64,000 nucleotides of DNA from Methyloprofundus sp. (GCA_016592635.1 AP023240.1:3947630-4011629), one strand, 5' to 3'. Shown: positions 19,289 to 28,206, counted from the first letter of the stretch. Notes: a model not told the origin generated them from the letters alone. Numbers and translations: made by a program.

Positions 19289-20354
19289 GGTGTATTTTGA
19301 AATGGAATATTTTCTTGTGAGAGTATAATTTTATTATCACAAATTGGACAGCTTCTTGATTCAATATTAATTTCCCCCATTCGTTCTTTAGCTAACTTTA
19401 ACCCCTTTACTTTACTTATATCATTCTCATAATCATTTTTAAGACGTGAATACTTATCAATAATATTGTTAGTTAAATTAATTTCAATAGACACACTTTT
19501 CTCTTTAAGTAAAAGCTCATTAAATATAGACTTAATTTCAGAGTAGGTATCTGAATTAGCCACCATGTCTTTATTTATTTTTAGTAATGCGACATTTAAA
19601 TCTTCTAAATTAGAATCTATTGATCCTATGATTTCATCCAATTCACTTAAATTTTCGTAATCTGTTTCTCTTAAAAACTCTGAAATAACTAGATGTTTTT
19701 GTTTAATACTATCTCTAATTTTAGATTTTTCAGATATATCTACTTCTAATTCTGCAATACTTGAGTATAAAACATTAAATATATACTTAAAAACCTCTTT
19801 ATTAGTAGAGTGTTTAACCCAATTACCTAAGTCTAAAAAGCCTTTACTACCAACATCATCTTGATTTAAATAGCAATATTTAAATAATCCTCTAAACCCT
19901 AGTCTTTTCATATTAGAATTCTCTTTTGAGGGAGATTCTTTAATTTTAACTTTAGGAAAATTCAAACTATCCAATAAAAAATCTGAGAAAAATTGATCAA
20001 GATCTTGTTTTTTATTAAAGTTAGGGAGGTACTTAGTTGGGTAATGATTTTTACAATCATTAAATTTACAGCGATAAACTTCTATATATACTTTATTATC
20101 ATATATATCCCTTTTAATAGTGTAATCAATACCGTTTATTTTAATCTCTAAAGCGGCATACTCAACCGTAGCAGTAATTTCATCAGCAAGCTCAATACTG
20201 CTAGCCCCTAAAAGGTAATTTATAAACTCTAAAATACTTGATTTACCTGTATCAGAATCTCCATAAATTATATTGACACCAGAGTTAAATGATATAACGT
20301 AATTTTTTCTAACTCCAACCAGAATTAGTTTCTCAATTTTTAAATATGAAGACA

Positions 20355-20867
20355 TTATTTATTCCCTTTAAATACAGAGTTCAATATCGAAAATAGTTGT
20401 GTCGAAGACATAGACTGCAAAGATTTTATATTATCTAAGTTCTGAATAATTGTTTCAAAATATCCTATGCAAAGTTCGGATGCTAACTTTTCACCTTCAT
20501 TAGTTAAAAAATAACTTATTCCATTTTTATTATCATTAACAACATCTAATAACCCAATAGAAGCTAACTTTTTTAGAAGAAATTTTACTTTAGAACGATC
20601 ATGTAAAATATCAACATTCACAGATAAACTTTCAATCGTATACGTTTGTTTTTCATTTAACAAAACCTGTTGCTTACCTGCTTCTTCCAGTACTTTATTT
20701 ATTTTTGATGGATTTCTTATTAAATACATAAAAAACTGAATTTTATTAAAATCAAGTTTATAATTTTTTCTTATATTAAGTGCAAGGTTATCAATAATTA
20801 ATAATAAAATAGCTACGTTAAAATCACACTCATCATCTATATATAAATATGGTAGTTCGCTATCCAT
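20355..20867 (-). CDS. Small winged-helix-like middle component of an ABC-three-component system
   Basis: The 170-residue protein has a central segment (FNKIQFFMYLIRNPSKI) and a later winged-helix-like stretch (LLKKLASIGLLDVV followed by ISYFLTNEGEKLA). This pattern is found in the middle-component proteins that sit between an SMC-like ATPase and an effector in ABC-3C systems. It overlaps the ATPase start by one base and follows the hydrolase gene by 2 bp, indicating tight translational coupling. By family knowledge it should bridge ATPase and effector. No catalytic residues are seen. Which middle-component subfamily it belongs to cannot be decided by eye. Confidence 0.6.
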   Translation of the reverse strand: MDSELPYLYIDDECDFNVAILLLIIDNLALNIRKNYKLDFNKIQFFMYLIRNPSKINKVLEEAGKQQVLLNEKQTYTIESLSVNVDILHDRSKVKFLLKKLASIGLLDVVNDNKNGISYFLTNEGEKLASELCIGYFETIIQNLDNIKSLQSMSSTQLFSILNSVFKGNK

Positions 20868-20869
20868 TA

Positions 20870-22063
20870 TTATTCTGCCTTCATTTTTTCTAAGTCACTC
20901 AAACACGTTTTATCTGACCAAAGAATAATTTTATCTTTTTTATTAGCCAGTTGATGAAGCATTCCTTTTTTATGTATACTTTCTGCTCCTTTCAATAAGT
21001 CTTTAAGGTAACTCCCCTCCTCTGACATTATTCTTGAGTGAAGAGATGAAACCAAAGAATCCGAGGTATCTTTATTCACTAAGTATTTTTCATATTCTTC
21101 TTGATAAAGGTGTTTTATTCTTTTATAAAGTGTATCAAGGTTTTTTCTATCTGAATCACTAGTAAATATTTTTCTTGCCAATTCTGCATTATAAAAATAT
21201 TCTTTTGCATGACCTGTTATTGTTTCATGCACATCTGCAATAACAAGTTTAAGCACAAAATACTCCTCATCAAATTCATTACCATCATAATCTTCAATAG
21301 TTAAAGTTTCAGTATTAAACTCTAATATGTACTGGAGAACAGCTTTATAAACTGTTTGTTGATTGTCTTTAGGTTTACAAATGCTTGAATGGTCTTCATC
21401 TACAGCACTTGAGTCTTGCTTTGTAGCACTAATCTCTAATGCGCTTTTTTTATCTACATACTGGTCATTTGCAGCATACAAATATTTGGTTCTTGGTTTA
21501 TTTTCTGTTCGCAACCACGTTTGTGCAAGCGTATATACAGTATCACTTAAAATCCCCAAATCTTTTAGGTGTGCATTTTTAGATATTAATCCTCCTATAT
21601 TTGCTAATTTTGAACCCGAATGAGGTACTGCCAATGAAATAAATCCTTTTACTGGAGTCAGTTTATTTTCATCTAATTGTTTTAATATATATGCTTTTGA
21701 AATAAGCCCCCCCATACTATGAGCGATTATTACTATATTTTCATAGTCACTTAAATGTACTTGAACTTCTGTTCTAAGGAGTTCTGCTATTTCATCAATT
21801 GGAAGGTTTTTTCTAGTTTTTTTTAATGATCCAAACATTCGTCCTACCCAATTAGAGCCTTTACCATAAGAGTTAGTGAATGTTGTAAAGTAGTTAAAAC
21901 AAGCAATATCATGAGTCACTTTTAGTGATTCTTCCATATTTAACAAAGTAGGAAATGATATTTTCTCATCATACGACCATGTTTCCATTCCTCCTTTTAA
22001 TCCATGTACAAATAAAATCAAATTTTGCTTACCTTCTTGTTTAACCCATTCAAGCATACTCAT
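20870..22063 (-). CDS. Alpha/beta-hydrolase (PGAP1/DUF676-like lipase) effector with ABC-3C-type C-terminal domain
   Basis: The protein has 397 residues. An N-terminal alpha/beta hydrolase domain (about 10-250) has the oxyanion segment LFVHGLKGG and nucleophile elbow AHSMGG (Ser116). The likely acid is Asp200 (AANDQY) and the base His225 (EDHSS). The C-terminal 140 residues are helical and lack hydrolase motifs, as expected for the docking domain that links effectors to ABC-3C systems. It has no signal peptide, so it would act in the cytoplasm, perhaps on membrane lipids. It is first in the three-gene operon. The triad acid and base are guesses from spacing; the lipase-like fold is clear. Confidence 0.72.
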   Translation of the reverse strand: MSMLEWVKQEGKQNLILFVHGLKGGMETWSYDEKISFPTLLNMEESLKVTHDIACFNYFTTFTNSYGKGSNWVGRMFGSLKKTRKNLPIDEIAELLRTEVQVHLSDYENIVIIAHSMGGLISKAYILKQLDENKLTPVKGFISLAVPHSGSKLANIGGLISKNAHLKDLGILSDTVYTLAQTWLRTENKPRTKYLYAANDQYVDKKSALEISATKQDSSAVDEDHSSICKPKDNQQTVYKAVLQYILEFNTETLTIEDYDGNEFDEEYFVLKLVIADVHETITGHAKEYFYNAELARKIFTSDSDRKNLDTLYKRIKHLYQEEYEKYLVNKDTSDSLVSSLHSRIMSEEGSYLKDLLKGAESIHKKGMLHQLANKKDKIILWSDKTCLSDLEKMKAE

Positions 22064-22087
22064 ATTAAACCCTTAATTAATTTATTT

Positions 22088-22111
22088 CTCGTTCCCAAGC
22101 TCTGCTTAACG
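22088..22111. repeat. REP family A, left of RAYT 1
   Basis: CTCGTTCCCAAGCTCTGC followed by TTAACG. This is one partner of the inverted set around the RAYT gene at 22114-22590; its complement CGTTAAGCAGAGCTTG lies at 22616-22631. Confidence 0.75.
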
Positions 22112-22113
22112 TT

Positions 22114-22590
22114 TTAATGTAATAAAACAATCGGCAATAAAGAGGCTTGTCCGATATAATCCCGCGCACTTGAATAACGCCAGTGTTCTGGTAGATCAAC
22201 ATAACCCCGCTGCACAGGGTTACTATGAATATATTCCAAACGCTGTTTAAGCATAAAGTCATTATTCATCTCTTCTGGGTGTGAACCCTCTTGCCAAAAC
22301 TGATATTGACTTTCAATTTTATGTTTATGTTTACGTTTGTAATACGCAAAAGATTTAAACTGCTGAATCCGCTTGCTATGCTCACTGCCACTCGCAATAA
22401 AATGTAAATGGTTCTCTAAAATGACATAGGCATGAAGTTTAAAGTCTGTATTTTGTTGTAGCCATGTGAAACTATCGAAAAGTATCTGTACACTTTCTTT
22501 ACGAGTGAAAACAGGCTGCCAGCCTGCCACTGTCGATGTGTGAAAGTAAGGGTAATCTTCATTTAATATTTTATAGCGACTACGACCCAT
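22114..22590 (-). CDS. REP-associated tyrosine transposase (RAYT), Y1_Tnp family
   Basis: The 158-residue protein has the IS200/RAYT-type HUH motif ENHLHFIA (His-x-His), a GRSRYKI start and the conserved C-terminal block EYIHSNPVQRGYV followed by HWRYSSARDY. RAYTs nick and spread REP palindromes. This gene is enclosed by REP family A copies in opposite orientation, forming a REPtron-like unit. The catalytic Tyr is probably in AYYKRKHKHK. The C-terminus (IVLLH) ends near the left REP. The gene lies between the hydrolase and HNH genes. Confidence 0.88.
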   Translation of the reverse strand: MGRSRYKILNEDYPYFHTSTVAGWQPVFTRKESVQILFDSFTWLQQNTDFKLHAYVILENHLHFIASGSEHSKRIQQFKSFAYYKRKHKHKIESQYQFWQEGSHPEEMNNDFMLKQRLEYIHSNPVQRGYVDLPEHWRYSSARDYIGQASLLPIVLLH

Positions 22591-22615
22591 AATTAGTTTA
22601 GTGGTTTTAAGTATT

Positions 22616-22667
22616 CGTTAAGCAGAGCTTGACGGTAGGCATTCCCAAGCTGGAGCTTGGGAACGAG
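22616..22667. repeat. REP family A pair overlapping the HNH gene end
   Basis: CGTTAAGCAGAGCTTG (22616-22631) is followed by a palindrome of 28 bp (22640-22667) starting CATTCCCAAGCTGG and ending GGGAACGAG. The second copy lies inside the 3' end of the HNH gene and encodes most of its last 16 residues. Confidence 0.85.
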
Positions 22668-23613
22668 AAAAATCAGGATAATACCTCTCGACCCTAGGTA
22701 AAATGATCTGCCGACCTGCAAACTGCATGATACTATAAACACTCTCTTTAGGCTCAGTAAAATTAGGGTTAATCATCACTTGATAGTCTTTATCAATCGC
22801 AATTAGTCCGCGATCAAAAGCTCTGTGTAAATTGGGGCATAAAGCTAAACCATTAGTAATACTGTCATTATGGCTTTCTGCAAAGGGGATGATATGACAA
22901 GCATCTATCATGGAAACATTAAGCGTTGCATCTATACGCAAGCCTGAAATACAGCAGGTATAATCATAAATGCGGGGAACCTCGCGTTTAAAGATATGAC
23001 TTCTAAGAAATGTTTCTTGCTGGTAGTCACTGTCTCCTAGTGTTTTTTCTAGTTGTATGACTCTTTGTTGATAGTCGGAGGCGGGTTCTTCGATAATTTG
23101 CTGGGCGATTTCGTCTAAATCTTGAAAGCGGGTGCTGTGTGGGTAATTTTGCTTGGTATCTGGAAAATAGTGATCTAATAAGAAAAGCTTTAATTCATTA
23201 TTTTCTTGCGGCTGTTTGAGTATTGAAAATAACTCGTTATCAATTTCGGCATAGCGGACAGCTTCATTTAGATTGGCAAAGGTGCGCATGGCTGATTTAG
23301 CGTCTACCCACTTTTCACAGCCTATATTGGATTTTAAACGCCAAAATGGCTCGCTTTTCATGTGGTAAAAAGGCAAGGGAAAAAGCATTTGGTGGTCGGT
23401 CTCGACTAAATATCCCCAGTTAGTTTTAAAAAGACTGACTAACTCTGGGCTTAAGTAAATTCGGTTGCTGTTGATATGCCCTGATTCGATCAGCTGAATC
23501 AGGCTGAGTAGTAAAATAGGCTTATGCGGCGCACCTCCTTTTTTTCTATCTCGGCGTAGTTTTTTAAAACAGTGGATATAATAATGAATATCGTGGGTTG
23601 GGTTTATGTCCAT
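22618..23613 (-). CDS. HNH endonuclease with probable phosphorothioate-sensing (SBD) domain
   Basis: The protein has 331 residues. The N-terminal 165 residues resemble the sulfur-binding domain of ScoMcrA/SprMcrA-type enzymes, with GGAPHKPILLLSLIQLIESG and the downstream block PLPFYHMKSEPFWRL. The C-terminal HNH nuclease has CCISGLRI, the metal-binding block MIDACHIIPF and ITNGLALCPNLHRAFDRGL. SBD-HNH enzymes cut DNA carrying phosphorothioate or certain modified bases. The last 16 or so residues (SRSQAPAWECLPSSSA) are encoded by REP repeats and so are not part of the family. The gene lies 9 kb from a broken phosphorothioation locus. The SBD call is by motif resemblance. Confidence 0.7.
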   Translation of the reverse strand: MDINPTHDIHYYIHCFKKLRRDRKKGGAPHKPILLLSLIQLIESGHINSNRIYLSPELVSLFKTNWGYLVETDHQMLFPLPFYHMKSEPFWRLKSNIGCEKWVDAKSAMRTFANLNEAVRYAEIDNELFSILKQPQENNELKLFLLDHYFPDTKQNYPHSTRFQDLDEIAQQIIEEPASDYQQRVIQLEKTLGDSDYQQETFLRSHIFKREVPRIYDYTCCISGLRIDATLNVSMIDACHIIPFAESHNDSITNGLALCPNLHRAFDRGLIAIDKDYQVMINPNFTEPKESVYSIMQFAGRQIILPRVERYYPDFSRSQAPAWECLPSSSA

Positions 23614-24300
23614 ATTTTTATTCCCTGTTGAGCAAAGTATTAATTACTTATTGCTATATTCTACCGCGTAGCTTGTTGCATATTTAGGCTACTAACTTAA
23701 GACGGGGCAAATTAACTATTCTACTATTAGTAGGCTAAAGTTGGTCGCCAATATTTACCTATGACGACCCACCCTGTTAGGCCAAAACCAGATCAAACCT
23801 TTTGAGTTAATTTACCAAGCCGTGGTTATCCAGCTCCTACATAAACATTTAGGTGGCGTACGGAACGTATGAAAATACCAGCAATTCTCAATTTAGGATG
23901 ATACATATAAATCAATAGGTTATATTTATTTTATCCTTCGTTTTAAAATAATTTTTGGCACTCAGTACCTTTTATTGTCAAAATGGTGTTATTTTTTGAA
24001 TTTTATTCCCAATCTAGGGCATATTTGTCAGAATCATCTAATAACTTAAAATATTAAAAGTGAGTATTGGTGCCACTTCTAGGTATAAGTTATTGAATTT
24101 GTTTAAATTGAGAATTGCTGTGAAAATACCCCCCGTCAGTGAATTTATTTTAGATAAAGTGGGCACTTGGTGAAGTTGTTGTTTTAGGCTCTCACTCACT
24201 AGAAAGTTCATCAAGAGCTCAAGTGATTGCAAATCATCAAATTGAGGGCTCCCTATTATCTAGGCATACTTCCCTAATGCCTTCACTTTAAAGCGGGTTC
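23614..24300. other. Intergenic region without a recognised gene
   Basis: This 687-bp stretch has many stops in all frames. The longest open stretch (about 64 codons, 24038-24232 minus) has no recognisable family and no good ribosome-binding site. It could hold a decayed gene; nothing supports a specific one. Confidence 0.4.
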
Positions 24301-25215
24301 TTAAACCACACTATAATTAGCATCCATCCTATATTCACTACCTGGCAGAATTTCAACACCATCCGTGGCTACATTGGCAACTTCTAGGCAAATAAAATAC
24401 TTATAATCATCATTTTTCAAGTCAGCCATTTCAGCGGCTATTTCAGCCCAAGGATTCCAGACCACGACATTTTTATTACCTGAAGAGGTAATTTTAATCT
24501 TGCGTTTAAAGACTGGGTCTTCAATGATCAGCTGATGTTTAATATCGGTATGAATGTGATCGGTTTCTTCTGCAATAGTCAGTGCTCCCACCTGGCACAT
24601 GGGTATAAAATCTTCTTTTTTATTTAAATACTCAGTATGCTCCAAGCCAAAAACGGTTGCTTGAGTTGCATCACCGACATTAATATAAGTATGCAATGCT
24701 TCTGTAATGGTAAAAGGCTGATTACCTGTATTACGTGTTAATAATTCCAACGAAAGTGATTCGCCAATCACTATTTCTAAGGCAAGGTAAAAACGAAACG
24801 GCCAGATTGCTCTGCTTTGTTCTGAGTCCTTAATCTCCAAGACTACTTTAGTATCACCATTAGCTAACACCTCAGCAGATGACACCGACCAAAAACTATT
24901 ACGTACAAATCCATGTGCAGGCCTTTTAATATCTTTTTGACTCTCCATCCCTGGTGCAGTGCCAAACCAAGGCCAACAGATCGGAGTTCCGCCTTTGATT
25001 GCCTTGCCTTCTTGAAAAAAAGCATTTTCACTGACAAACATAAGGTCTGTAGCTTCATTAATAGGCTTAAACGATAAAACCTGCGCTGCGTAAATAGAAA
25101 TTAGAGCCGACGCTTTGCTGTTATTGATTTGTATACAAGGCAAACCACCTTTGCCTACGATAACTTCGATTTGCTGCGCAACACCGAAATCAGCATTTAA
25201 TTGTTGAATATTAAT
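24301..25215 (-). CDS. D-hexose-6-phosphate mutarotase (aldose 1-epimerase family), probable AUU start
   Basis: The family (YeaD type) interconverts alpha- and beta-glucose-6-phosphate in the cytoplasm. Seen here are GGTPICWPWFG, a substrate Arg/His region RPAHGFVRNSFW and LHTYINVGD. No ATG precedes the conserved part. A TTG at 25143 would cut into it, but coding continues upstream as NIQQLNADFGV, as in relatives that begin MNIQQLN. The codon at the expected Met is ATT (25213-25215), with GGAAA six bases before it. I therefore place the start there, giving 304 codons, and regard it as either a rare AUU initiation or a mutated ATG with use of TTG. Confidence 0.8.
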   Translation of the reverse strand: MNIQQLNADFGVAQQIEVIVGKGGLPCIQINNSKASALISIYAAQVLSFKPINEATDLMFVSENAFFQEGKAIKGGTPICWPWFGTAPGMESQKDIKRPAHGFVRNSFWSVSSAEVLANGDTKVVLEIKDSEQSRAIWPFRFYLALEIVIGESLSLELLTRNTGNQPFTITEALHTYINVGDATQATVFGLEHTEYLNKKEDFIPMCQVGALTIAEETDHIHTDIKHQLIIEDPVFKRKIKITSSGNKNVVVWNPWAEIAAEMADLKNDDYKYFICLEVANVATDGVEILPGSEYRMDANYSVV

Positions 25216-25602
25216 TTTATTTTCCGTATTTCCGATGTTGTTAGGGAGAGACTTGAACAGGAACCAACTTTTACTCTCTTAAGTTCTTACTTGGCAGTTC
25301 AGCTCTTGCAGAGGCAGCAATATTGCTACTTTGTTCGCTAATTTTGAATACAACATGACAGGCTTACTTGAATAAATTCTAGATTTTGGGTAATTAAAAA
25401 CCAGTATGGCCATAAACTCAAAATAGCATGCCTCAAAAATTCTTTCCAGATAATTCATGGAGCCTTAAGTCTCATTTTTAGTCGCTTATTTTAACACTCT
25501 AAATACAAAGCGTCAGCTTGGTTGGTTTCGAATGACCTGTTTTGCTTCAAATCAATCCCCATGATTATCCGATCACCATCTGGCTCATTGGTAATCCTTA
25601 CT
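25216..25602. other. Intergenic region without a recognised gene
   Basis: This 387-bp AT-rich spacer lies between the mutarotase and the lipoprotein gene. No coding frame, repeat or clear terminator was recognised. Confidence 0.4.
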
Positions 25603-26700
25603 TTATCGAACACCAACAGGAATCGTCAAGGTTGGATTAACCGCTTTACTTTGCCCAGCTTGCAGATTAAATAATTGTGTTAACAACATAAATGTCGACT
25701 TAGTATTTAAATCATTATCGGCGATATAAAACCAAATATCTCGATAATAAACGGAGATATAAGCATTATCAGGCTTATCTTCTGCACTTTTTATTTTAAA
25801 CAATGTCCCTGCGGGGGTTTTGCTCCAATCAAATAACTCGCCTTCTTTGGTGACAGTATTAGTGACTAAACCCTTTTGTTTATGTAATTCGGGTATATCA
25901 ATGTTATGAGATAAATAATATAAAATACTAGAAATAGAGCGCAAACGTATATTCCAATTATTAGGCTGATACTCCAAGAAGTTAGTCGAAAGATGATATT
26001 TATCCAAATCGTTAATTTCCAACAATAAGCGTATTCTTTTAATTTCTACTTGCGCGACAAGATCTTCAGTCGGTAAGAAGTGAATTTCAATACCACCTGA
26101 ATCAGGGTTTACGCCAATCTCCACCACATTATGCGTTTGCAGATAATTAAACGATTTAATCAGTTCTTTGAATGGCTTATATTCTGGCTCCATACTGGGA
26201 GTTGGCCCCGATGCTCTGGGTGCGTTAGCTAAGCCATTCAATCTTTCGACACACAAACCAAAAATCCGCTCTACTTGCCAACCAGATTGCGCCATCACTA
26301 ACACCGCTTGCAGTGGAATAGGAGACAAAACGCTTTTAAGAAAATCCTCTCCTCCTAACGGGGAATACGAAATGGTAGGACTTTGGGTAAAACTAATGCC
26401 TATATCAGGTGAAACACTACTGGCACCATCTATTTTGGCACTACTGGATATGCCTACCGAAGACTTGAGCGACATGGAAGCGGTCACACTATTAATACTC
26501 AAAAAATAAGGTCGATCCCGATATTTTAAGCGCACTAAGTTGAGCAGCATTTCCTGACTAAGCGAATTAACAATCGCTTGGTTATACGCAGGGTGAGTAT
26601 CATTTAATGCATTAGGACCAAACCAAGATTGACATGCACTGAGTAAGACGCTACAAATGACTATGATAAATTTCTTTTTAAAATTAACGTGTCGTAGCAT
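25603..26700 (-). CDS. Hypothetical lipoprotein
   Basis: The protein has 365 residues with a signal peptide and lipobox (LLSAC, Cys23). The mature part has a Ser-rich stretch (about 75-105) resembling a flexible or beta-structured region, then alpha/beta sequence with no known motif. The family was not recognised. It faces away from the hyp operon, with a 148-bp divergent spacer that holds the possible FNR-type site. A membrane-anchored periplasmic role is all that can be said. Confidence 0.7.
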   Translation of the reverse strand: MLRHVNFKKKFIIVICSVLLSACQSWFGPNALNDTHPAYNQAIVNSLSQEMLLNLVRLKYRDRPYFLSINSVTASMSLKSSVGISSSAKIDGASSVSPDIGISFTQSPTISYSPLGGEDFLKSVLSPIPLQAVLVMAQSGWQVERIFGLCVERLNGLANAPRASGPTPSMEPEYKPFKELIKSFNYLQTHNVVEIGVNPDSGGIEIHFLPTEDLVAQVEIKRIRLLLEINDLDKYHLSTNFLEYQPNNWNIRLRSISSILYYLSHNIDIPELHKQKGLVTNTVTKEGELFDWSKTPAGTLFKIKSAEDKPDNAYISVYYRDIWFYIADNDLNTKSTFMLLTQLFNLQAGQSKAVNPTLTIPVGVR

Positions 26701-26762
26701 AGTTAAAAATTTGGTTTACAGTCATTAGTTCAGTACAGCCCATGCTCTACGGCAATATATTA

Positions 26763-26808
26763 TGATAAAGATCATTTACACTTGATAATATAAGTTTAGA
26801 CGTATAAT
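26763..26808 (+). promoter_or_regulatory. Putative hyp promoter with FNR-type box
   Basis: TGAT-AAAG-ATCA (26763-26774) matches the core of the FNR/ANR consensus (TTGAT-N4-ATCAA). A -35-like TTGATA (26782-26787) and a -10 TATAAT (26803-26808) with a 15-bp spacer follow, about 40 bp before hypC. Anaerobic FNR control of hyp genes is known in enterobacteria. The spacing here would centre the box near -46, slightly far from the usual -41.5. Confidence 0.4.
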
Positions 26809-26848
26809 ACCAAATCATCTTCATAATTAATAATAAGAGATTCTAACT

Positions 26849-27079
26849 ATGTGCCTTGCGATTCCTGCACAAATTATTGCTATCGATAAAGACACCGACA
26901 TGGCAACGGTCACGGTTGACCAAGTAACCGTGGAGGTATCCTTGGCCTTAGTTGATGATATTGCCTTAGGAGATTATGTTTTAGTCCATGTTGGCTATGC
27001 ACTGAATAAAATTGATGAAGATGAGGCCTTAAAAACGCTGGCCTTATTTGCTGAGGCTGGTTTGAGTCAAGCGCAATGA
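26849..27079 (+). CDS. hypC: Hydrogenase maturation chaperone HypC
   Basis: The 76-residue protein begins MCLAIPAQ, in which the N-terminal Met-Cys motif is essential, and contains VSLALVDD and GDYVLVHVGYAL. HypC shuttles the Fe(CN)2CO unit with HypD to the hydrogenase large subunit. The stop overlaps the hypD start (ATGA), so translation is coupled. It is the first gene of hypCDEF; hypA and hypB are not in the window. Confidence 0.95.
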   Translation: MCLAIPAQIIAIDKDTDMATVTVDQVTVEVSLALVDDIALGDYVLVHVGYALNKIDEDEALKTLALFAEAGLSQAQ

Positions 27080-28206
27080 AGTATATTGATGAGTTTCGCG
27101 AACAGACACTGGCACAAAAAATCGCGACAGCCATAAAGCAAGAGGCCGATAGCAATAGAACTTATCGTTTAATGGAGTTTTGTGGTGGGCACACCCACGC
27201 TATTTTTCGTTATGGCATACAGGATTTACTACCTGCTAATGTTGAATTTATACATGGCCCAGGTTGTCCTGTTTGTGTGTTACCTATTGGACGTATTGAT
27301 AATGCGATTGAGCTCGCCGAACAGCATAAGGTCATTCTTTGTACTTATGCCGATGTATTACGCGTGCCTGCTAGTCAGAGTAATAGTTTATTAAAAGCGA
27401 AAGCCGCAGGCAGTGATATACGCATGGTATATTCTACTCAGGATGCTTTGCAAATTGCCCGTGACAATCCAACTCAGGAAGTGGTATTTTTTGCTATTGG
27501 CTTTGAAACCACCACACCACCCACGGCAGTAGCCATTAAACAAGCTCACGCTGAAGGGTTACACAATTTCTCGGTATTCTGTAATCATGTACTGACCCCA
27601 TCAGCAATGTTGGCAATTCTTGATGCGCCCGAACCCGTTGCGATAGATGGTTTTCTGGGGCCTTCGCATGTCAGTACCATTATTGGCAGCCAAGCCTACA
27701 ACATATTTGCAGAGGAATACCATAAGCCCATTGTGATTGCAGGATTTGAACCACTCGATGTGATGCAGTCCAGTTTGATGTTAATTCGCCAATTAAATGC
27801 GCATCAACATAAAGTAGAAAATGAATATACTCGGGCAGTCACCCCAACTGGCAATGTTAAAGCACAACAATTAATGCAGGAAGTATTTTGCTTACGTGAG
27901 CAATTTGAATGGCGTGGTTTAGGCTTAATAGCCAACAGTGCCTTAAAACTTAATGCTGACTATACTCATTTTGATGCTGAATTACGCTTTCAACTCCCCG
28001 CCATTAGCGCAACAGATGTAAAGGGCTGTGAATGCCCCGCTATCTTACGTGGAGCTAAGCGCCCAGTTGATTGCAAGTTATTAGGTACAGTTTGCACGCC
28101 CGAAAACCCGATGGGTTCTTGCATGGTTTCTTCCGAAGGTGCGTGTGCCGCATACTGGTCTTATGGCCGCTTACGCGCTAGCAATAAAACCGAGCAAGCA
28201 CAATGA
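27076..28206 (+). CDS. hypD: Hydrogenase maturation protein HypD
   Basis: The protein has 376 residues. Signature segments include MEFCGGHTHAIFRYG, HGPGCPVCVLP and FFAIGFETTTPP. The C-terminal Cys cluster of the [4Fe-4S] site is seen as GCECPAILRG with a later Cys in GSCMVSSEGACAAYW. HypD is the scaffold on which Fe(CN)2CO is built with HypC and HypE. It overlaps hypC by ATGA at the 5' end and hypE by ATGA at the 3' end. Confidence 0.96.
   Translation: MKYIDEFREQTLAQKIATAIKQEADSNRTYRLMEFCGGHTHAIFRYGIQDLLPANVEFIHGPGCPVCVLPIGRIDNAIELAEQHKVILCTYADVLRVPASQSNSLLKAKAAGSDIRMVYSTQDALQIARDNPTQEVVFFAIGFETTTPPTAVAIKQAHAEGLHNFSVFCNHVLTPSAMLAILDAPEPVAIDGFLGPSHVSTIIGSQAYNIFAEEYHKPIVIAGFEPLDVMQSSLMLIRQLNAHQHKVENEYTRAVTPTGNVKAQQLMQEVFCLREQFEWRGLGLIANSALKLNADYTHFDAELRFQLPAISATDVKGCECPAILRGAKRPVDCKLLGTVCTPENPMGSCMVSSEGACAAYWSYGRLRASNKTEQAQ

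Larger units (their letters stand above)
16696..20355 (-). pseudogene. SMC/Rad50-like ABC ATPase of an ABC-three-component system, interrupted by IS66
   Basis: Two fragments flank the IS: codons 1-358 (20355 down to 19282) and the rest (17606 to 16696). Deleting 17607-19280 joins NTPTE to TLDEELK in frame, giving 661 residues. Features in order are Walker A YGDSDTGKSS (31-40), a coiled coil, a zinc-hook-like CPIC (336-339), a second coiled coil, the ABC signature LTSGGLRT, Walker B PRLLMID and the switch segment IILVDND. The start codon overlaps the stop of the 170-aa gene upstream, so the operon is hydrolase, small protein, ATPase. The interrupted N-terminal fragment ends in 10 IS-encoded residues. 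The C-terminal fragment could be translated only from internal starts. The ABC-3C assignment is by architecture and gene order. Confidence 0.8.

Noticed and set aside
24038..24232. 64-codon minus-strand frame in the spacer after the HNH gene
   Set aside because: No homology, weak start and many stops around it; likely chance.
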